Shown in pieces: positions 1-11,358 of a stretch of DNA of 64,000 nt. How positions within the stretch are numbered: the stretch's first letter is position 1; each line of letters starts with the position of its first letter. A model generated the notes under the pieces. The model was not told the origin of the DNA. It did not search any database and saw only the letters and a list, made by a program, of their open reading frames with translations. Source of the stretch: Skeletonema tropicum (lineage: Eukaryota > Bacillariophyta > Thalassiosirophyceae > Thalassiosirales > Thalassiosiraceae); assembly GCA_037178625.1 (NCBI GenBank), contig CM074140.1, forward strand, positions 1,674,001 to 1,738,000, written 5' to 3'. The translations under genes were made by a program, and so were the position numbers.

Positions 1-1044
1 TACATGTTTGGGTATGCATCTGCATTCAATCAAGACATTAGTGACTGGAATACATCATCTGTTACGGACATGGAATTCATGTTCGCTGGGGCATCATCCT
101 TCAATCAAAACCTTTGTGCATGGGAAGACAAGTTTCCTTATGGATCTGCAACTAACATCTTCCTTCATTCTGGTTGCCACAACAAAGCAACTCCAACTTC
201 TGATGAGAGCATATTTTGTGCCGGTTCGTCTTCTGCTGAGTGCCAAGACTACACACATCCTCCTCCTACAAACTCTCCATCAGTTACAGCTACATCTTCC
301 CCAGGATCATCCAATCAACCAAGTCCAGGACCATCACATTCTCCAACAAACTTGCCTACTTCGAATCCAACCCGTGCTCCAGTTTCTCTAACATCTTCAC
401 GGACTGATACTGCATCTCCGACAATGACAAGTTCGCCTACTTTGAATCCGACTCAACCTCCAGTTCCTCCAACACCGACATCCCCACCAACTGCACCTCC
501 AACAAAGTCACCTGCTTTGAATTTGAATTGGGCTACTTCAACTTTAAATCCAACCGCAGTTCCAGTTCCTTCACCAACTGCATCTCCAACACAGTTGCCT
601 ACTTCAAATCCGACTCCAGCTACAAACTCTGCAATACCTGCAATTGGCAGCTGGGTCCTTGAGTTTAATTCCATTGACAGCAACTTTGACAATGGCAGTG
701 AAAGTGAAATCACCCTAACCTACAAGATTGGGGCAGGCCGCACCTTTGAATTCATCATACTCAAGAAAGGATGCAAGGTTCCAATTGATAATGCCATCAT
801 CATCCCTACCAACTCTACTTCTCCCAATGAGGATGATCCTTCCCTTGAAAATCTTCGTGTCTTTTTGGATGTAAAGAAGGATACAATTGTGGGCAGCAAC
901 ATCTGGAATCGTAATAACAACTCTGTTGAGTTTTGTCTCAGTCTCTGGTTGCTTTCTAGCTCCAGTGGTAATGTTATCAAGAAACTTGAGCGTGACTTCA
1001 GTATTGAACTCTTATTCGGTACTACATTTGAAACGACTGATTAA
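1..1044 (+). CDS. BspA-like DUF285 surface protein, 3' part
   Basis: The reading frame is open from base 1, so the start lies upstream of the window. The first 50 residues hold two DUF285 (BspA/mycoplasma lipoprotein) units with the typical [16 protein letters not shown] pattern. A Pro/Thr/Ser-rich linker of about 120 residues follows (repeated SPT, NPT and PPT motifs), then a C-terminal region of about 135 residues that I do not recognise, ending in FGTTFETTD and a TAA stop. Proteins of this design are abundant in diatoms and are thought to be extracellular or wall-associated; the linker fits a glycosylated stalk. The DUF285 identity is well supported; the function is inferred. Confidence 0.8.
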   Translation, partial: YMFGYASAFNQDISDWNTSSVTDMEFMFAGASSFNQNLCAWEDKFPYGSATNIFLHSGCHNKATPTSDESIFCAGSSSAECQDYTHPPPTNSPSVTATSSPGSSNQPSPGPSHSPTNLPTSNPTRAPVSLTSSRTDTASPTMTSSPTLNPTQPPVPPTPTSPPTAPPTKSPALNLNWATSTLNPTAVPVPSPTASPTQLPTSNPTPATNSAIPAIGSWVLEFNSIDSNFDNGSESEITLTYKIGAGRTFEFIILKKGCKVPIDNAIIIPTNSTSPNEDDPSLENLRVFLDVKKDTIVGSNIWNRNNNSVEFCLSLWLLSSSSGNVIKKLERDFSIELLFGTTFETTD

Positions 1045-1236
1045 GCCCAGTTTGGTCGATGAAGAAATCATACTCGCAATGCCACGAAAAATGTCGAGGT
1101 TTAGAGGACGCAAACGTGATGGATCTTCCCGTGGTTGAAGGTAAGGCGAACAAGTATTGTGTAGGTAGTTTACAAACGCTCCTGCTTTGTTCGTTGTTTG
1201 TCTCACCATCGATGATGCCCGCTTCTTTTCTTCATC

Positions 1237-1648
1237 ATGTCATCCACACTCCCTCCAGTCAAAGACAAGGTGACCAAATACACCGACCAAATTCTCAACG
1301 ATGTGAAGAAGATTGTCGGTGTCATTTTCGGGATGCTTCTTCTTCTTCTTTGTGGCAACATTCATGTTCATAATCGCATCCATCGTTACATGGCAAGCCA
1401 TGCTCACTCGCCAAGACGAGTACGAGGGTGGTGGAACTTACTTCCGCTCTCTTCGTAAGACGATCAGGCTCAAGCAGGGACAGGTCCTTGTGCATCCCGG
1501 TGAGTTGTATCACAAAGGGATTGACATCACTTACGGGGTGCGCTGCCTGTTGGTATGCTTCACTGATGGAATGAATCCCAAAATAATGGATGATAGCAGA
1601 CAAGAGGACGATGATCCCAAATACGAGGCAAATGTGCTCGTATGCTGA
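1237..1648 (+). pseudogene. 2OG-Fe(II) oxygenase C-terminal remnant
   Basis: The frame at about 1384-1645 reads DEYEGGGTYFRSLRKTIRLK and continues into HPGELYHKG and GVRCLLVCFTDG. This is the C-terminal half of a prolyl-4-hydroxylase-type 2OG-Fe(II) oxygenase, with the distal His and the 2OG-binding Arg. The HxD motif expected just upstream is replaced by a hydrophobic stretch. An ATG at 1237 opens a different frame that would join this one only by a frameshift at the CTT repeat near 1335-1352. The best reading is a truncated, broken copy. An alternative is the last exon of a gene whose earlier exons I could not place. Confidence 0.5.
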
Positions 1649-1744
1649 GCGTAACTCATCTCGAAACTGCAGAAAGTGATGTGATGTGATGGGCCAGGAT
1701 ATCTCATAGTCCTAATGTCGTCATTGATTAATAGTACTTATAAT

Positions 1745-3355
1745 TCATATCCCAATCTTACTTTCGATTAAACGAGCTATGTCTGATGAACTATCTGATG
1801 AATTAAATTCATGGCAGTGATATAGTAGTGCTTGCAGATGCCGAACTATTGCCGGCTGTTTAGCATAATGAAAGCTAACTGAGTCTGGAGCGCAACAATC
1901 AGCCTTGTTCTTCAAACCCCATGGATTGAATCTGAAATACCAGTTCTTATCTGTAATATTCCAATTGTAAAGCCTCCCAGGCATGAACATGTGAAATCGT
2001 TCTCTACCCTGTAGATCACGGCTATCAGTCACGCGGATACCAAGGTGGTGCAAGCATTTTGCCATCATCACATCTTCCGCTGATGTCTTTTCATTTAATG
2101 AGCAATGTTTAGCATCGTCAGCAACAGTGAGATACTTACGCAGAGTGGCGTGCGATAGAGCATACCCTGAACCACCTGTGTTGTAATAAAGTGTATCGCT
2201 TCTAGGAAACTTACGTTCCTTCTTAAACTTCCTTTCCATTTGCAAGTTGTGAAATCTCCTTCCGACGTAATATTCTTTCTTTCGAGGATCGGCTTTTCCG
2301 TCCTTGTAAGCCAACGAAGCAAGGTAAGTCTTCAGATTGTTTGGGAGCACAAACATATCGTCACCGCCTATAAAAAACCAATCAAAATCATTCAAATAGT
2401 GGGCCCCTACAAACTTCCAGATGCTCCTAACCTTCTGCCACATGTTGTCGTAAGACTCAGGACCATGGTGTCGCAATGCAATCGCTGGCAACCTTGGATC
2501 AGGCGATGAAGAAAAAGCTAAGAATCCATCGCATCCTCCTCCCCACGTATCTCTAATGGCTCGAATGCCAGTGGAATGAGAGTTCTTCACTGTGTATATC
2601 AAGCATAGAACTTTGGGCGCCGGAACTGTTATGGAAGTTTTGTTTTCATCCGGAAGATGAGATTCCCCGAAATGGTTCCATACCTCGATTGTCACATTTG
2701 AAGCCCCCAGTGGCCCAGTCGGTTTAATTTTGGCCTCTCGAAAACAACGCTTATCTTCATCAATTGTAGTCTTAGAATTTTGATCAGACGGTATTATAAT
2801 ATCTCTACACAGTTCCTTCGGTAATGGCGCTGGATATGGATGCCCATCTCTATCTTTCCCATGCATCAGCATAGTCCTAAGCATTGTCACGTCGGGAATC
2901 CACGAAGTTTCATTGAACATCTCTGTTGAAAAGCTAATATTGCCCAGTTGTGAAGGTCGCTCCAGGCATCCAAGTGGTTGACTGCTACCATCTTTGTCTG
3001 GTGCCTTCCCTGTATACTCTGCGTTGTGTGATAAACAGTCTTCCCAAGAAAAATCGGTGGCTATTGGTTGTTGCGGTGGCTGCCATCCTAAATACGGATT
3101 TCTTCGTAATGCATCAGTTGTGTAGGGGCTACTGCCATCATCATTGACAACTGACTGTTGTGGATTCGGTGCTGGCATCAACGACAGTAAATCATCTATC
3201 ACAGTTTGAGATGGTTCGACCACATATAACAGGTAATAATTCAGCATAGACGAAGCTCCGATTAGCCCAAGGAGGAGATAGTAAATAATGCAGTGCCCCC
3301 GTCGACGGGAGGCACTCTGCCGCGAGTTCGAGGGAGCACTCACTTGTTGGGGCAT
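1745..3355 (-). CDS. GT31 family beta-1,3-galactosyltransferase (C1GALT1-like)
   Basis: Type II membrane glycosyltransferase of 536 residues, probably acting in the Golgi. The first in-frame ATG is at 3355; the open frame extends slightly further upstream without an ATG. It has a short basic cytoplasmic tail, one membrane anchor (about residues 23-46), a low-complexity stem, and a catalytic domain from about residue 245. The domain shows VLCLIYTVKNSH, AIRDTWGGGCDG, the metal-binding FFIGGDDMFV motif (DD at about 332-333), YYNTGGSGYALS and SAEDVMMAKCL. These match the fringe/core-1 T-synthase branch, which adds galactose to a protein-linked sugar. The exact acceptor cannot be read from sequence. 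It is divergent from the carboxylase gene across about 440 bp. Confidence 0.85.
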   Translation of the reverse strand: MPQQVSAPSNSRQSASRRRGHCIIYYLLLGLIGASSMLNYYLLYVVEPSQTVIDDLLSLMPAPNPQQSVVNDDGSSPYTTDALRRNPYLGWQPPQQPIATDFSWEDCLSHNAEYTGKAPDKDGSSQPLGCLERPSQLGNISFSTEMFNETSWIPDVTMLRTMLMHGKDRDGHPYPAPLPKELCRDIIIPSDQNSKTTIDEDKRCFREAKIKPTGPLGASNVTIEVWNHFGESHLPDENKTSITVPAPKVLCLIYTVKNSHSTGIRAIRDTWGGGCDGFLAFSSSPDPRLPAIALRHHGPESYDNMWQKVRSIWKFVGAHYLNDFDWFFIGGDDMFVLPNNLKTYLASLAYKDGKADPRKKEYYVGRRFHNLQMERKFKKERKFPRSDTLYYNTGGSGYALSHATLRKYLTVADDAKHCSLNEKTSAEDVMMAKCLHHLGIRVTDSRDLQGRERFHMFMPGRLYNWNITDKNWYFRFNPWGLKNKADCCAPDSVSFHYAKQPAIVRHLQALLYHCHEFNSSDSSSDIARLIESKIGI

Positions 3356-3792
3356 CGTGGCCGCACACGAGATCAATTCTTCTGTAGCGCCCTGCACCTC
3401 CTACTTAGGCGCAAGAGAAGCGTATGGTATTGTCAGTTATTATTGCTCCTTCCGTCCCGTTGAACAATATAATGGCCATTGGCCATGCTGAATTTATGGC
3501 GTTCTGCTTTTTGTGCAACATGGTTGGGTCACGAGTGTGCGTGAGGCCTGAGTCATGAGCTGTACAGGTCATTCTGTCCAACTTGATGGACAGAATGACT
3601 CAAGGACAAAACCGGACAAGATACCGCTTCCTTCCCGCCAATAGAAAGACGACATCTTTTGACATCTCAAAAACCAAAAAGTTCTTAGAACAATGATGCT
3701 GTCGTCGGCGCCAGCAGGTGAGAACACTCGCCTATCTTGAGGCGTTCTAACAATGGTGCCTCATAATTACTTTCCAAAATAGCATCACCATC
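3356..3792. promoter_or_regulatory. Divergent intergenic region
   Basis: This stretch of about 440 bp separates the starts of the galactosyltransferase (minus) and the acyl-CoA carboxylase (plus), so both promoters probably lie here. No clear TATA box was seen. The only structured feature is a perfect 12-bp inverted repeat with an 8-nt loop at 3568-3599. Confidence 0.5.
3568..3599. repeat. Perfect 12-bp stem inverted repeat
   Basis: The left arm GTCATTCTGTCC (3568-3579) and right arm GGACAGAATGAC (3588-3599) are exact reverse complements around the 8-nt loop AACTTGAT. It sits in the divergent promoter region. It could be an operator-like site or a chance hairpin. Confidence 0.7.
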
Positions 3793-6700
3793 ATGCTGCT
3801 CCTTACATTACGGCGTGCGAGCCGTCGTTATCCGTCACCATCCTGCACTACTCTACGCCGACCATTCTCTGCATCCCGAACCCGTCCACTTCTCCAAAAT
3901 AATAATGACACAGAGCTACCCCAATCCTTCACTCACGATACTCTCCTCCAAAACAAAAAAGTTCTCATTGCCAACCGTGGTGAGATTGCAATGAGAATTG
4001 CACGAGCGGCCAAGTCTTTGGGAGCGAAGTCATTGAGCATTTGTGCGCCAGAGGATGTCGCTTCTCCGCATGTCGAATTTGCCGATGAGCACGTCGTGCT
4101 GCCATCGGGCCCAACGGCGATAGCACCATATTTAGATATTGAGAGGTTGACTGAAGTTGCTGTGGAAAATGGTGTAGACTTTGTTCATCCAGGTATGATC
4201 ATTGATTGAGTGTTTCTGAATAGATTGAGCTGCATATTATGCATAAATTCATGTGGTATTCATCCATTATTCATCCTCACTCCATTCTGTTTTACACCAT
4301 TTGAAACATAGGATATGGCTTTCTTTCTGAATCAGCTCCTTTTGCACAATCGCTAGTATCATCGGGTATAGAGTGGGTTGGACCTCCTCCAGAAGTGCTG
4401 CAATTGTTCGGAGACAAAATTCAAGCTCGTGCTTTGGCGCAACAGAGCAATGTACCTGTTGTGAGAGGAAGTGGTAATTTGACCTCAGGAGAGGAATGTT
4501 TGGGTATTTTGAACGATGGAAATGTTCGTCTACCAGCTATTATGAAGGTATGTCGATGCGCTGGTTTGGTGGACATTTGAGTTTATGTTTGAACTGGAAC
4601 TGAATCGTCATCTTTACTTGATTTAAACTCATTTTTACCATCTGATACTGTGTATCTATCCTGGATTTAGGCTGCATTTGGAGGTGGCGGTCGTGGCATG
4701 CGCATCGTTCGTGATTTATCTTCAGTTTCATCGAGCTTTGATTCATGTCAGCGAGAGGCTTTGACTGCATTTGGACGCAATGAAGTCTTCTTGGAAGGTA
4801 CGTATTTTGCTTTGTTGCCAAGCAATGTGTGTGTGTGTAGAACATTTGATTGGTTGAACTCACAATTTGTTGCACGACGTAGAATTTTGGGAAGACACAA
4901 AGCATTTAGAAGTGCAAATACTAGCAGATGGCAAAGGTGGCGTAGTTCATTTATTTGAAAGAGACTGCACTGTGCAACATCGTCACCAAAAAGTGATTGA
5001 GTTGGCTCCAGCTCGGAATATTCATCCAGATTTGAGGCGTCGTCTTGTTGATTGTGCAGTAACACTTGCGAGACAGTGCAAATATAAAGGTGCTGGTACA
5101 GTGGAGTTTTTGGTCAGAGGAGATCTAGAATCGCCTGAGACTGAGTTCGTCTTTATGGAGGTCAATCCAAGAGTGCAAGTAGAGCACACAGGTAAGACTG
5201 ATGAGTTGACTACCTCGATTTTCTGTCATTTTACAACAACTGAAGCAAATGTTGCTGGTACTTTTTCTCGCAGTAACCGAAGAAGCAACAGGAATTGATA
5301 TTGTTCAAGCTCAGCTATTGATTGCTGGAGGAAGATCGTTAGAAGATTTGGGCCTTGTGCAGGAACATGTCAAGCTGCGACAACATTCCTTGCAGGCTAG
5401 GATAACAATGATGCCAGGAAGAGGCGAGATTTTGAATGAGTACAAAGAACCCTCTGGTGATGGCATAAGATGTGACACAGCAGGCTGGTATCCTGGCTTC
5501 AAACCAAATCAAATGTATGATCCTCTTGTAGGGAAATTGATATGCTCTGCACCTGGCGTGACATCAGACAGCTTTGAAGCAGCAAGGCAGCTTATGCTTC
5601 ACTCACTGAAAGACTTTGAGATCGACGGCGTGGCTAACAACATTGATGCTGTGGAGAGGATATTGACACATGAAGACTTTGTTGACAACCGATACAACAC
5701 GAGCTTCTTGACAGACTACCCGGAGCTATTAGATCCAAGCAAAGCAAAAAAGACAGACACAGAGCACGGTAGTGCAAAGCGTGTGTATTCTGAGGACAAA
5801 ATTCGATTTGAACTTACTCCACCCATGACCGGCAATATTCTCGATGTGAAGAAGAAAGCAGGAGATGAAGTAGATGTGGGAGATGTTATAGTTGTGCTCA
5901 GTGCGATGAAAATCGAAACTGAAATGGTATCACCTGTGAAAGGAATTGTTTCTGAAATCAATTGCAAAGCGGGAGAGCAAGTCTCCGGAGATACAATTGT
6001 TGCAGTGTTAGAAGGGTACGAAGAGATCCAGATTGATGCAACTGATTTAGAACAAATCGGTAGAAGGACCGCTAGTGCAAGTAGTGGAACTGGTACTGTA
6101 GATCCAAGTATTGATGTATGGCGCGCATCGGATGAGTTTGTCAATGTGGCTGCGAATGATGGAGGCATGACATTACCAATTATCCGCTCTGTGCCCGCCT
6201 CTCAATTGAATGACAGCAAAGCTCAAGCTCGAAAAGAAAGGAACTCAGCTCTAAAGAATGAGCTAGCTTCAAAGATAGAGGCGGTTAAGCTCGGTGGTGG
6301 AGAACGATCGGTAGCATTACATCGCAAGCGTGGGAAGATGCTCCCAAGAGAAAGAATCGCTACCATTATTGACCCAGGTAGCTCTCTCTTGGAAGTGGCA
6401 CCGCTAGCCGGAGGAGACGGGCTTTACGCCGCAGATGGGATCAATGATCTTCCGTCAGGAGGCGCAGTTGCAGGCATCGGTCTTGTGCACGGGAGAGAAG
6501 TGATGCTTGTAGCAAATGATGCAACTGTGAAAGGTGGCACATACTTTCCCATCACAGTAAAAAAGCACTTGCGTGCGCAACAGATTGCAGCAGAGAATCG
6601 GTTACCTTGCGTGTATCTGGTAGATTCTGGCGGCGCCTATCTGCCGAAGCAAGCTGAGGTATTCCCCGACAAAGAACACTTTGGGAGAATCTTTTTCAAC

Positions 6701-7831
6701 CAAGCCAGAATGAGTGCGGCAGGTGTCCCACAGCTTGCTGTTGTCTTGGGCTCGTGTACAGCGGGAGGTGCTTACGTGCCAGCTATGTCTGACGAATCTG
6801 TCATAGTACATAAAAATGGAACAATCTTTCTTGCAGGACCGCCTCTGGTGAAAGCTGCCACGCAAGAGGTTGTTACTGCGGAGGAATTAGGAGGAGCCAG
6901 TGTTCACACTAGCATCTCGGGTGTTGCTGATCACTTTGCTCAGGACGAGCCAAGTGCCTTGGCCAAAGTTCGCCAAATCATCGGTGCGTTGCCTTCAGAT
7001 CCGCTTCTGCTGAGTCCAGTCCCTAGGAATACAAGCAGCACTGTCGAGGAGCCACTATATCCACTATCAGATTTATTGTCTATCATCCCGGAAGATAATC
7101 GCATACCTTTCGATGTTAGACAAATTTTGGCTCGTGTTTTAGATGGTTCGAGGTTTCACGAATTCAAAGAACGCTTCGGAAAGAGTATGGTTTGTGGCTT
7201 TGGGAAAATTCATGGCTTGCCAGTCGGTATTGTAGCAAACAATGGCATCTTGCTCAGCGACTCGTCCCTCAAAGCTACTCACTTCATTCAACTCTGTGGT
7301 CAGCGCAATGTACCCATTCTTTTCCTACAAAACATTAGCGGCTTCATGGTAGGAAAGGATGCCGAGAATGCGGGCATCGCCAAGGATGGAGCAAAGCTTG
7401 TCACTGCTGTCAGCTGTGTAAATGTGCCCAAGATCACACTAATTGTTGGCGGAAGCCATGGTGCTGGTAATTATGGGATGTGTGGAAGAGCATACGATCC
7501 TCGTTTCCTCTTCACATGGCCAAACTCGCGAATTTCGGTCATGGGAGGACCACAGGCTGCGAGTGTGCTGTCAACAGTGAAGAGTGATCAAATCGAGAAG
7601 AAAACTGGTTCAAGAATGTCAGCTGATGAGATCTCTGCATTTGAGCAGCCACTGTTAGAAAAGTACGAAGAGGAGGGTAGCCCATATTATGCTACGGCGA
7701 GGCTTTGGGACGATGGAGTGATTCAAGTAGAAGATACGAGAAAGGTTTTGGGGCAAGCGTTACGGGTTGTATCAAAAGAATTCAGCAGCGAGCATCACGT
7801 CGGAAGCAAGTATGGAGTATTCCGAAATTGA
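3793..7831 (+). CDS. Single-chain acyl-CoA carboxylase, methylcrotonyl-CoA carboxylase type (BC-BCCP-CT fusion)
   Basis: Five exons: 3793-4192, 4312-4547, 4671-4797, 4883-5191 and 5274-7831. All introns are GT-AG, 82-123 bp, and the joins rebuild [22 protein letters not shown] and [12 protein letters not shown]. The product is 1209 residues. An N-terminal presequence rich in Arg/Ser (about 1-45) suggests mitochondrial import. Biotin carboxylase (about 55-495) is followed by BCCP with SAMKIE (biotinyl Lys at about 570) and a carboxyltransferase (about 640-1209) with [22 protein letters not shown] and [10 protein letters not shown], which are typical of the MCC beta subunit. MCC carboxylates 3-methylcrotonyl-CoA in leucine breakdown and is normally two subunits. 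Here both lie in one chain, with only about 40 residues between BC and BCCP, so the usual BT domain looks absent. Substrate is inferred. The 3' end faces the CitE-MaoC gene 46 bp away. Confidence 0.88.
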
Positions 7832-7877
7832 ATATCTCAACTAGAGCATTCTATTACTATCATTTTGACTCGTTTAT

Positions 7878-9461
7878 TTATCCGGTTTGCTTCTTCATCA
7901 GAGCCTGTCGTGTAGCTTTACAAACAATATCTCCTCTCTGATTGTATGCCACATGCTGGAGAGTAACGATTCCTTGTGTAGGTCTGCTTTTGCTCTCTCT
8001 CCGGTCCAATATTATTGTTTCTGCTCTCAGCGTGTCTCCTGGATACACTGGTTTTGGAAATAGCACCTCTGAAAAGCCAAGATTCGCGACAGTTGTTCCG
8101 TGTGTTGCCTCGGGCACAGACATCCCCACCAATAGTGCAAGTGTAAACATGGAATTGAAAAGTGGCTTTCCAGTGTTAGAGTTCCCACCTTTGCCTGACA
8201 AAGAGCTAGCGTTACCTTTCGACAGCTCATGATCCAAGTGTATTGGGGCGGGATTGAGTGTCAGACAAGTAAAGAAGACATTATCTGCTTCCGTCACGGT
8301 CCTTGTGAGAAAATGGCGAATTTTCAATCCTGGCTCTAAATCCTCAAAGTATTTGCCCATGTATACACGAGGGAATACTTCATCAGCATCATTATCATCT
8401 TTTGAAGCTTTTTCAGTGCTCGAAGTTTTGACAGACCCTGTAGATCGTGTTGTACCTTCTTCATTACTGACATGTTCATCGTCACCAACCCGCGCAAGTA
8501 CCTTCTTTGCCCTAACATAGTGTGGTAGATCGATCATTTTCCCATCAATCTCAATTGCACCCTTACCAACCGACTTTTCCCACATTGTGACAATCATTGC
8601 CGCCTCCTCACGTTCCTCTCGCGTGGGTTCAAATACCTTGTGTAACGCCGAGATTTGACCTGGATGCAGCGTCAACTTGCCATCAAATCCAATGCACTTG
8701 GCATAATTTGCCTCGTTCTGAAATCCATCCATATCACGTACATTTTGATAAACTCCGTCTATCGCTTGAACACCTGCTGCCTTGGCAGCCAAGAGGCACA
8801 TGGTTTGGCAGTGTCGAAATACATCCAGATATGCACCAGAGTTGCTGTCTCTAGTGCTGTAACTGCCCAATGCAGCAGATAGATCTTCGCATCCCCATGT
8901 CATGGCGCAAACTCGTGGTCCCTTAGCGATTTCTGCAATGTTCATTACTGCAAGTGCTGTTTCTGTTGCTATTGGGAACAATACCTTTGAATGAGAACTA
9001 TGATGATCGCTACTGCTTTCCATATCGCTAAGAATCTCATCCAGCAGTTTCAACTCATCTTGTGTTTCAACCTTTGGTACCATGAATCCATCTGATCCAT
9101 CAAATCCCGCTATTATATCCTCTCTCCAATCTTCAATCGACGACGAGAGTGGATTAATTCTCACAAGTACCTCAGTAGTATTTCTTCCAGGCAACGAATT
9201 TGCAACGTCAAGAAATGCACGCAGCTTCTCCCGTCCTATTTGTTTATCCTTCACGGAATCTTCCAAGTCAAGAACGATGGTGTCAGCGCCAAGAGTAAGC
9301 GCTTTGGAGACGAATTTGTCATTGTCTGCTGGGACGAAGTGAACGGATTGACGACGGCGTTCGGAGGAGATGTGGCGGCTGAGATAAAGTTGTCGGCGGA
9401 GCGGTGATGGATGCAGGAAGCGCTTTTTGACTGCTTCTTTGAAGAGATGGGCAGTCAACAT
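7878..9461 (-). CDS. CitE-like acyl-CoA lyase fused to MaoC-type hydratase
   Basis: Single exon, 527 residues. The N-terminus (about 1-38) is Arg/Ser/Leu-rich and lacks acidic residues except one Glu, which fits a mitochondrial presequence. Residues about 38-330 are a CitE/CLYBL-type TIM-barrel lyase: [58 protein letters not shown] and KLTLHPGQI. After a Ser/Asp-rich linker, residues about 370-525 form a MaoC hot-dog hydratase: [50 protein letters not shown]. Lyases of this family cleave citramalyl-, malyl- or HMG-type CoA esters; MaoC proteins hydrate enoyl-CoAs. The fusion could therefore hydrate an enoyl-CoA and cleave the product. Itaconyl-CoA to pyruvate plus acetyl-CoA is one candidate. 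The substrate is inference. Confidence 0.85.
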   Translation of the reverse strand: MLTAHLFKEAVKKRFLHPSPLRRQLYLSRHISSERRRQSVHFVPADNDKFVSKALTLGADTIVLDLEDSVKDKQIGREKLRAFLDVANSLPGRNTTEVLVRINPLSSSIEDWREDIIAGFDGSDGFMVPKVETQDELKLLDEILSDMESSSDHHSSHSKVLFPIATETALAVMNIAEIAKGPRVCAMTWGCEDLSAALGSYSTRDSNSGAYLDVFRHCQTMCLLAAKAAGVQAIDGVYQNVRDMDGFQNEANYAKCIGFDGKLTLHPGQISALHKVFEPTREEREEAAMIVTMWEKSVGKGAIEIDGKMIDLPHYVRAKKVLARVGDDEHVSNEEGTTRSTGSVKTSSTEKASKDDNDADEVFPRVYMGKYFEDLEPGLKIRHFLTRTVTEADNVFFTCLTLNPAPIHLDHELSKGNASSLSGKGGNSNTGKPLFNSMFTLALLVGMSVPEATHGTTVANLGFSEVLFPKPVYPGDTLRAETIILDRRESKSRPTQGIVTLQHVAYNQRGDIVCKATRQALMKKQTG

Positions 9462-9899
9462 CTTTAGATTATTATATCAGTAGTAGATTAGTAAGCGTCA
9501 TATTATGAAAGGAGTAGAGATAGCCACCATTGTTGAATATTCTGATTCATCTATTGTCCAGCAGACGCAGAACAAGAATCATTTTTTGGCAGCTTTTGTG
9601 TCAAAAAGGATTCTGGATCTGGATTCTGATGGTTCCCGCAATTTTGTACATGCGGAATTGGTAAATCTTTTGTATCGGCCAAAGTGTGTGTAACTTGGCC
9701 TTCGGGCAAAGTAACAGCCTCTTGGAAGGATATTACATTATCAAGGTTTATGTGGAAGATGAAACTATCAATGAGCATTTAGATTAGACACATTTGCATA
9801 TTGACGACGAAATAATCGATGTATGTTATTGTAAAGAACTGACATTTAGTCCAAGTTGATACTCATCAGTCATCTAGAAGACGGTAGCTGATCTACTTG
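9462..9899. other. Intergenic stretch, no gene recognised
   Basis: Upstream of the CitE-MaoC start. Short open frames exist on both strands but show no recognisable protein or start context. The promoter of the minus-strand gene must lie at the left end. Confidence 0.5.
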
Positions 9900-11045
9900 A
9901 GGAACACGTCTGAGCAGTGCCAATATGATTCGTTATTATCGTCCAATGACAAGATGGGCAAATGAACGGACCTCAAGCACATATTCATGACACAAAAAAA
10001 AGAAGTGATGGAAAGTAATGGAGAGGTAACGACATGGTAAAATTAGAAGAATGAGATGCTCCTCCTAACAAACAAACAACAGACCTAATAGATCAGCACA
10101 GCTGCCGTAGCATCGTTTCTACATACTTATGCAATCCGACTGCGCAGTGCAAATGAGCTTCTATAGTATCAATCCCAAGTATAATGGGCCACTAGAAGCT
10201 GCTCATCCACAAATTGACGACGATAGATGCGATATGGTTGAACGATGAGCAGTGAGACATATCAACCTCAACTGGACCTCTCAGATCACCTATGAGAGCG
10301 TAGCATCGTTTCTACATACGCAATCCGTCTGCGCAGTGCAAATGAGCTTTGATAGCATCAATACCAAGTATAATGGGCCACTAGAAGCTGCTCATGCGCA
10401 GATTGACGACGATAGATACGTTATGGTTTGACGATGAGCTGTGGGACAGCTCAACTGGACCTCTAAGATCAGCCATGACAGTGAAACATCGCTTCTACAT
10501 ACGCAATCCGTCTGCGCAGTGCAAATGAGCTTTTACTGTATCACCGCCAAGTATAATGGACCACTAGAAGCGGCTCATGCGTTTATTGACGACGATAGAT
10601 ACGATATGGTTGAATGATGAGCTGTGGGACAGCTCAACTGGACCTCTGAGATCAGCCATGACAGTGAAACATCGCTTCTACATACGCAATCCGTCTGCGC
10701 AGTGCAAATGAGCTTTTTAGTATCGCCACAAAGTATAATGGGCAACTAGAAGCTGCTTATGCGTTTATTGATGACGATAGGTACGAAAGGTACCATACGG
10801 TTGAATGATGAGCTGTAGGGCAGCTCAACTGGACCTCTCAGATCAGATGAGCTGCCATTGCCATCTGCGCAGTGCAAATGAGCTTCTCTGGTATCGCCGG
10901 CAAGTATAATGGGTCACTAGAAGCTGCTCATGCGCTGATTGACGACGATAGATACGATATGGTGGAATGTATTCCCGTGGGTCAGTAGTATCTACAACCT
11001 CCACATTATCCGTCTGTGTAGTGCTAATATGCTTCCATACTTTCC
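9900..11045. repeat. Tandem satellite array A, about 183-bp unit
   Basis: The marker GCGCAGTGCAAATGAGCTT recurs at 10142, 10331, 10514, 10697 and 10867, a spacing of 189, 183, 183 and 170 bp. Decayed partial copies lie at both edges (near 9907 and 11018). Each unit contains ATGAGCTT and later AGAAGC-GCTCAT as an inverted pair, and several units carry the hairpin GAGCTGT-GGG-ACAGCTC. The array is related in sequence to array B at 28.6-29.7 kb. Edge decay with a regular centre is typical of a tandem array kept homogeneous by unequal exchange. No coding potential was seen. Confidence 0.9.
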
Positions 11046-11358
11046 CAGCCAAGAAGTTGAATTGGTTGAAGCTATCAAGATTGCTCAAGTATACTATATC
11101 ACAATAATATTTTCTATATACCTTAAGACACATCATTGTCTTTGCCTTCTGACCCAAAAAGTACAATGCACATCAAACAGCCGCTAGAGCTACCAATCAA
11201 ACCCCTACGCCCCCATCTAGCACCGTGACGATGCGGTCTGTCGTGTCTCCACAAACAAACCAAAATCGTAGTAAACTAACTTCAATCCTCATCGCTACTC
11301 CAATCACTTACCTCCGAAAGTGAATTGGGGTATTTTGCTCTTGACGTCGAGTACCTCG

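Noticed and set aside
10843..11187. Open frames within satellite array A
   Set aside because: They lie in tandem non-coding repeats, change frame between units and show no protein-like composition.
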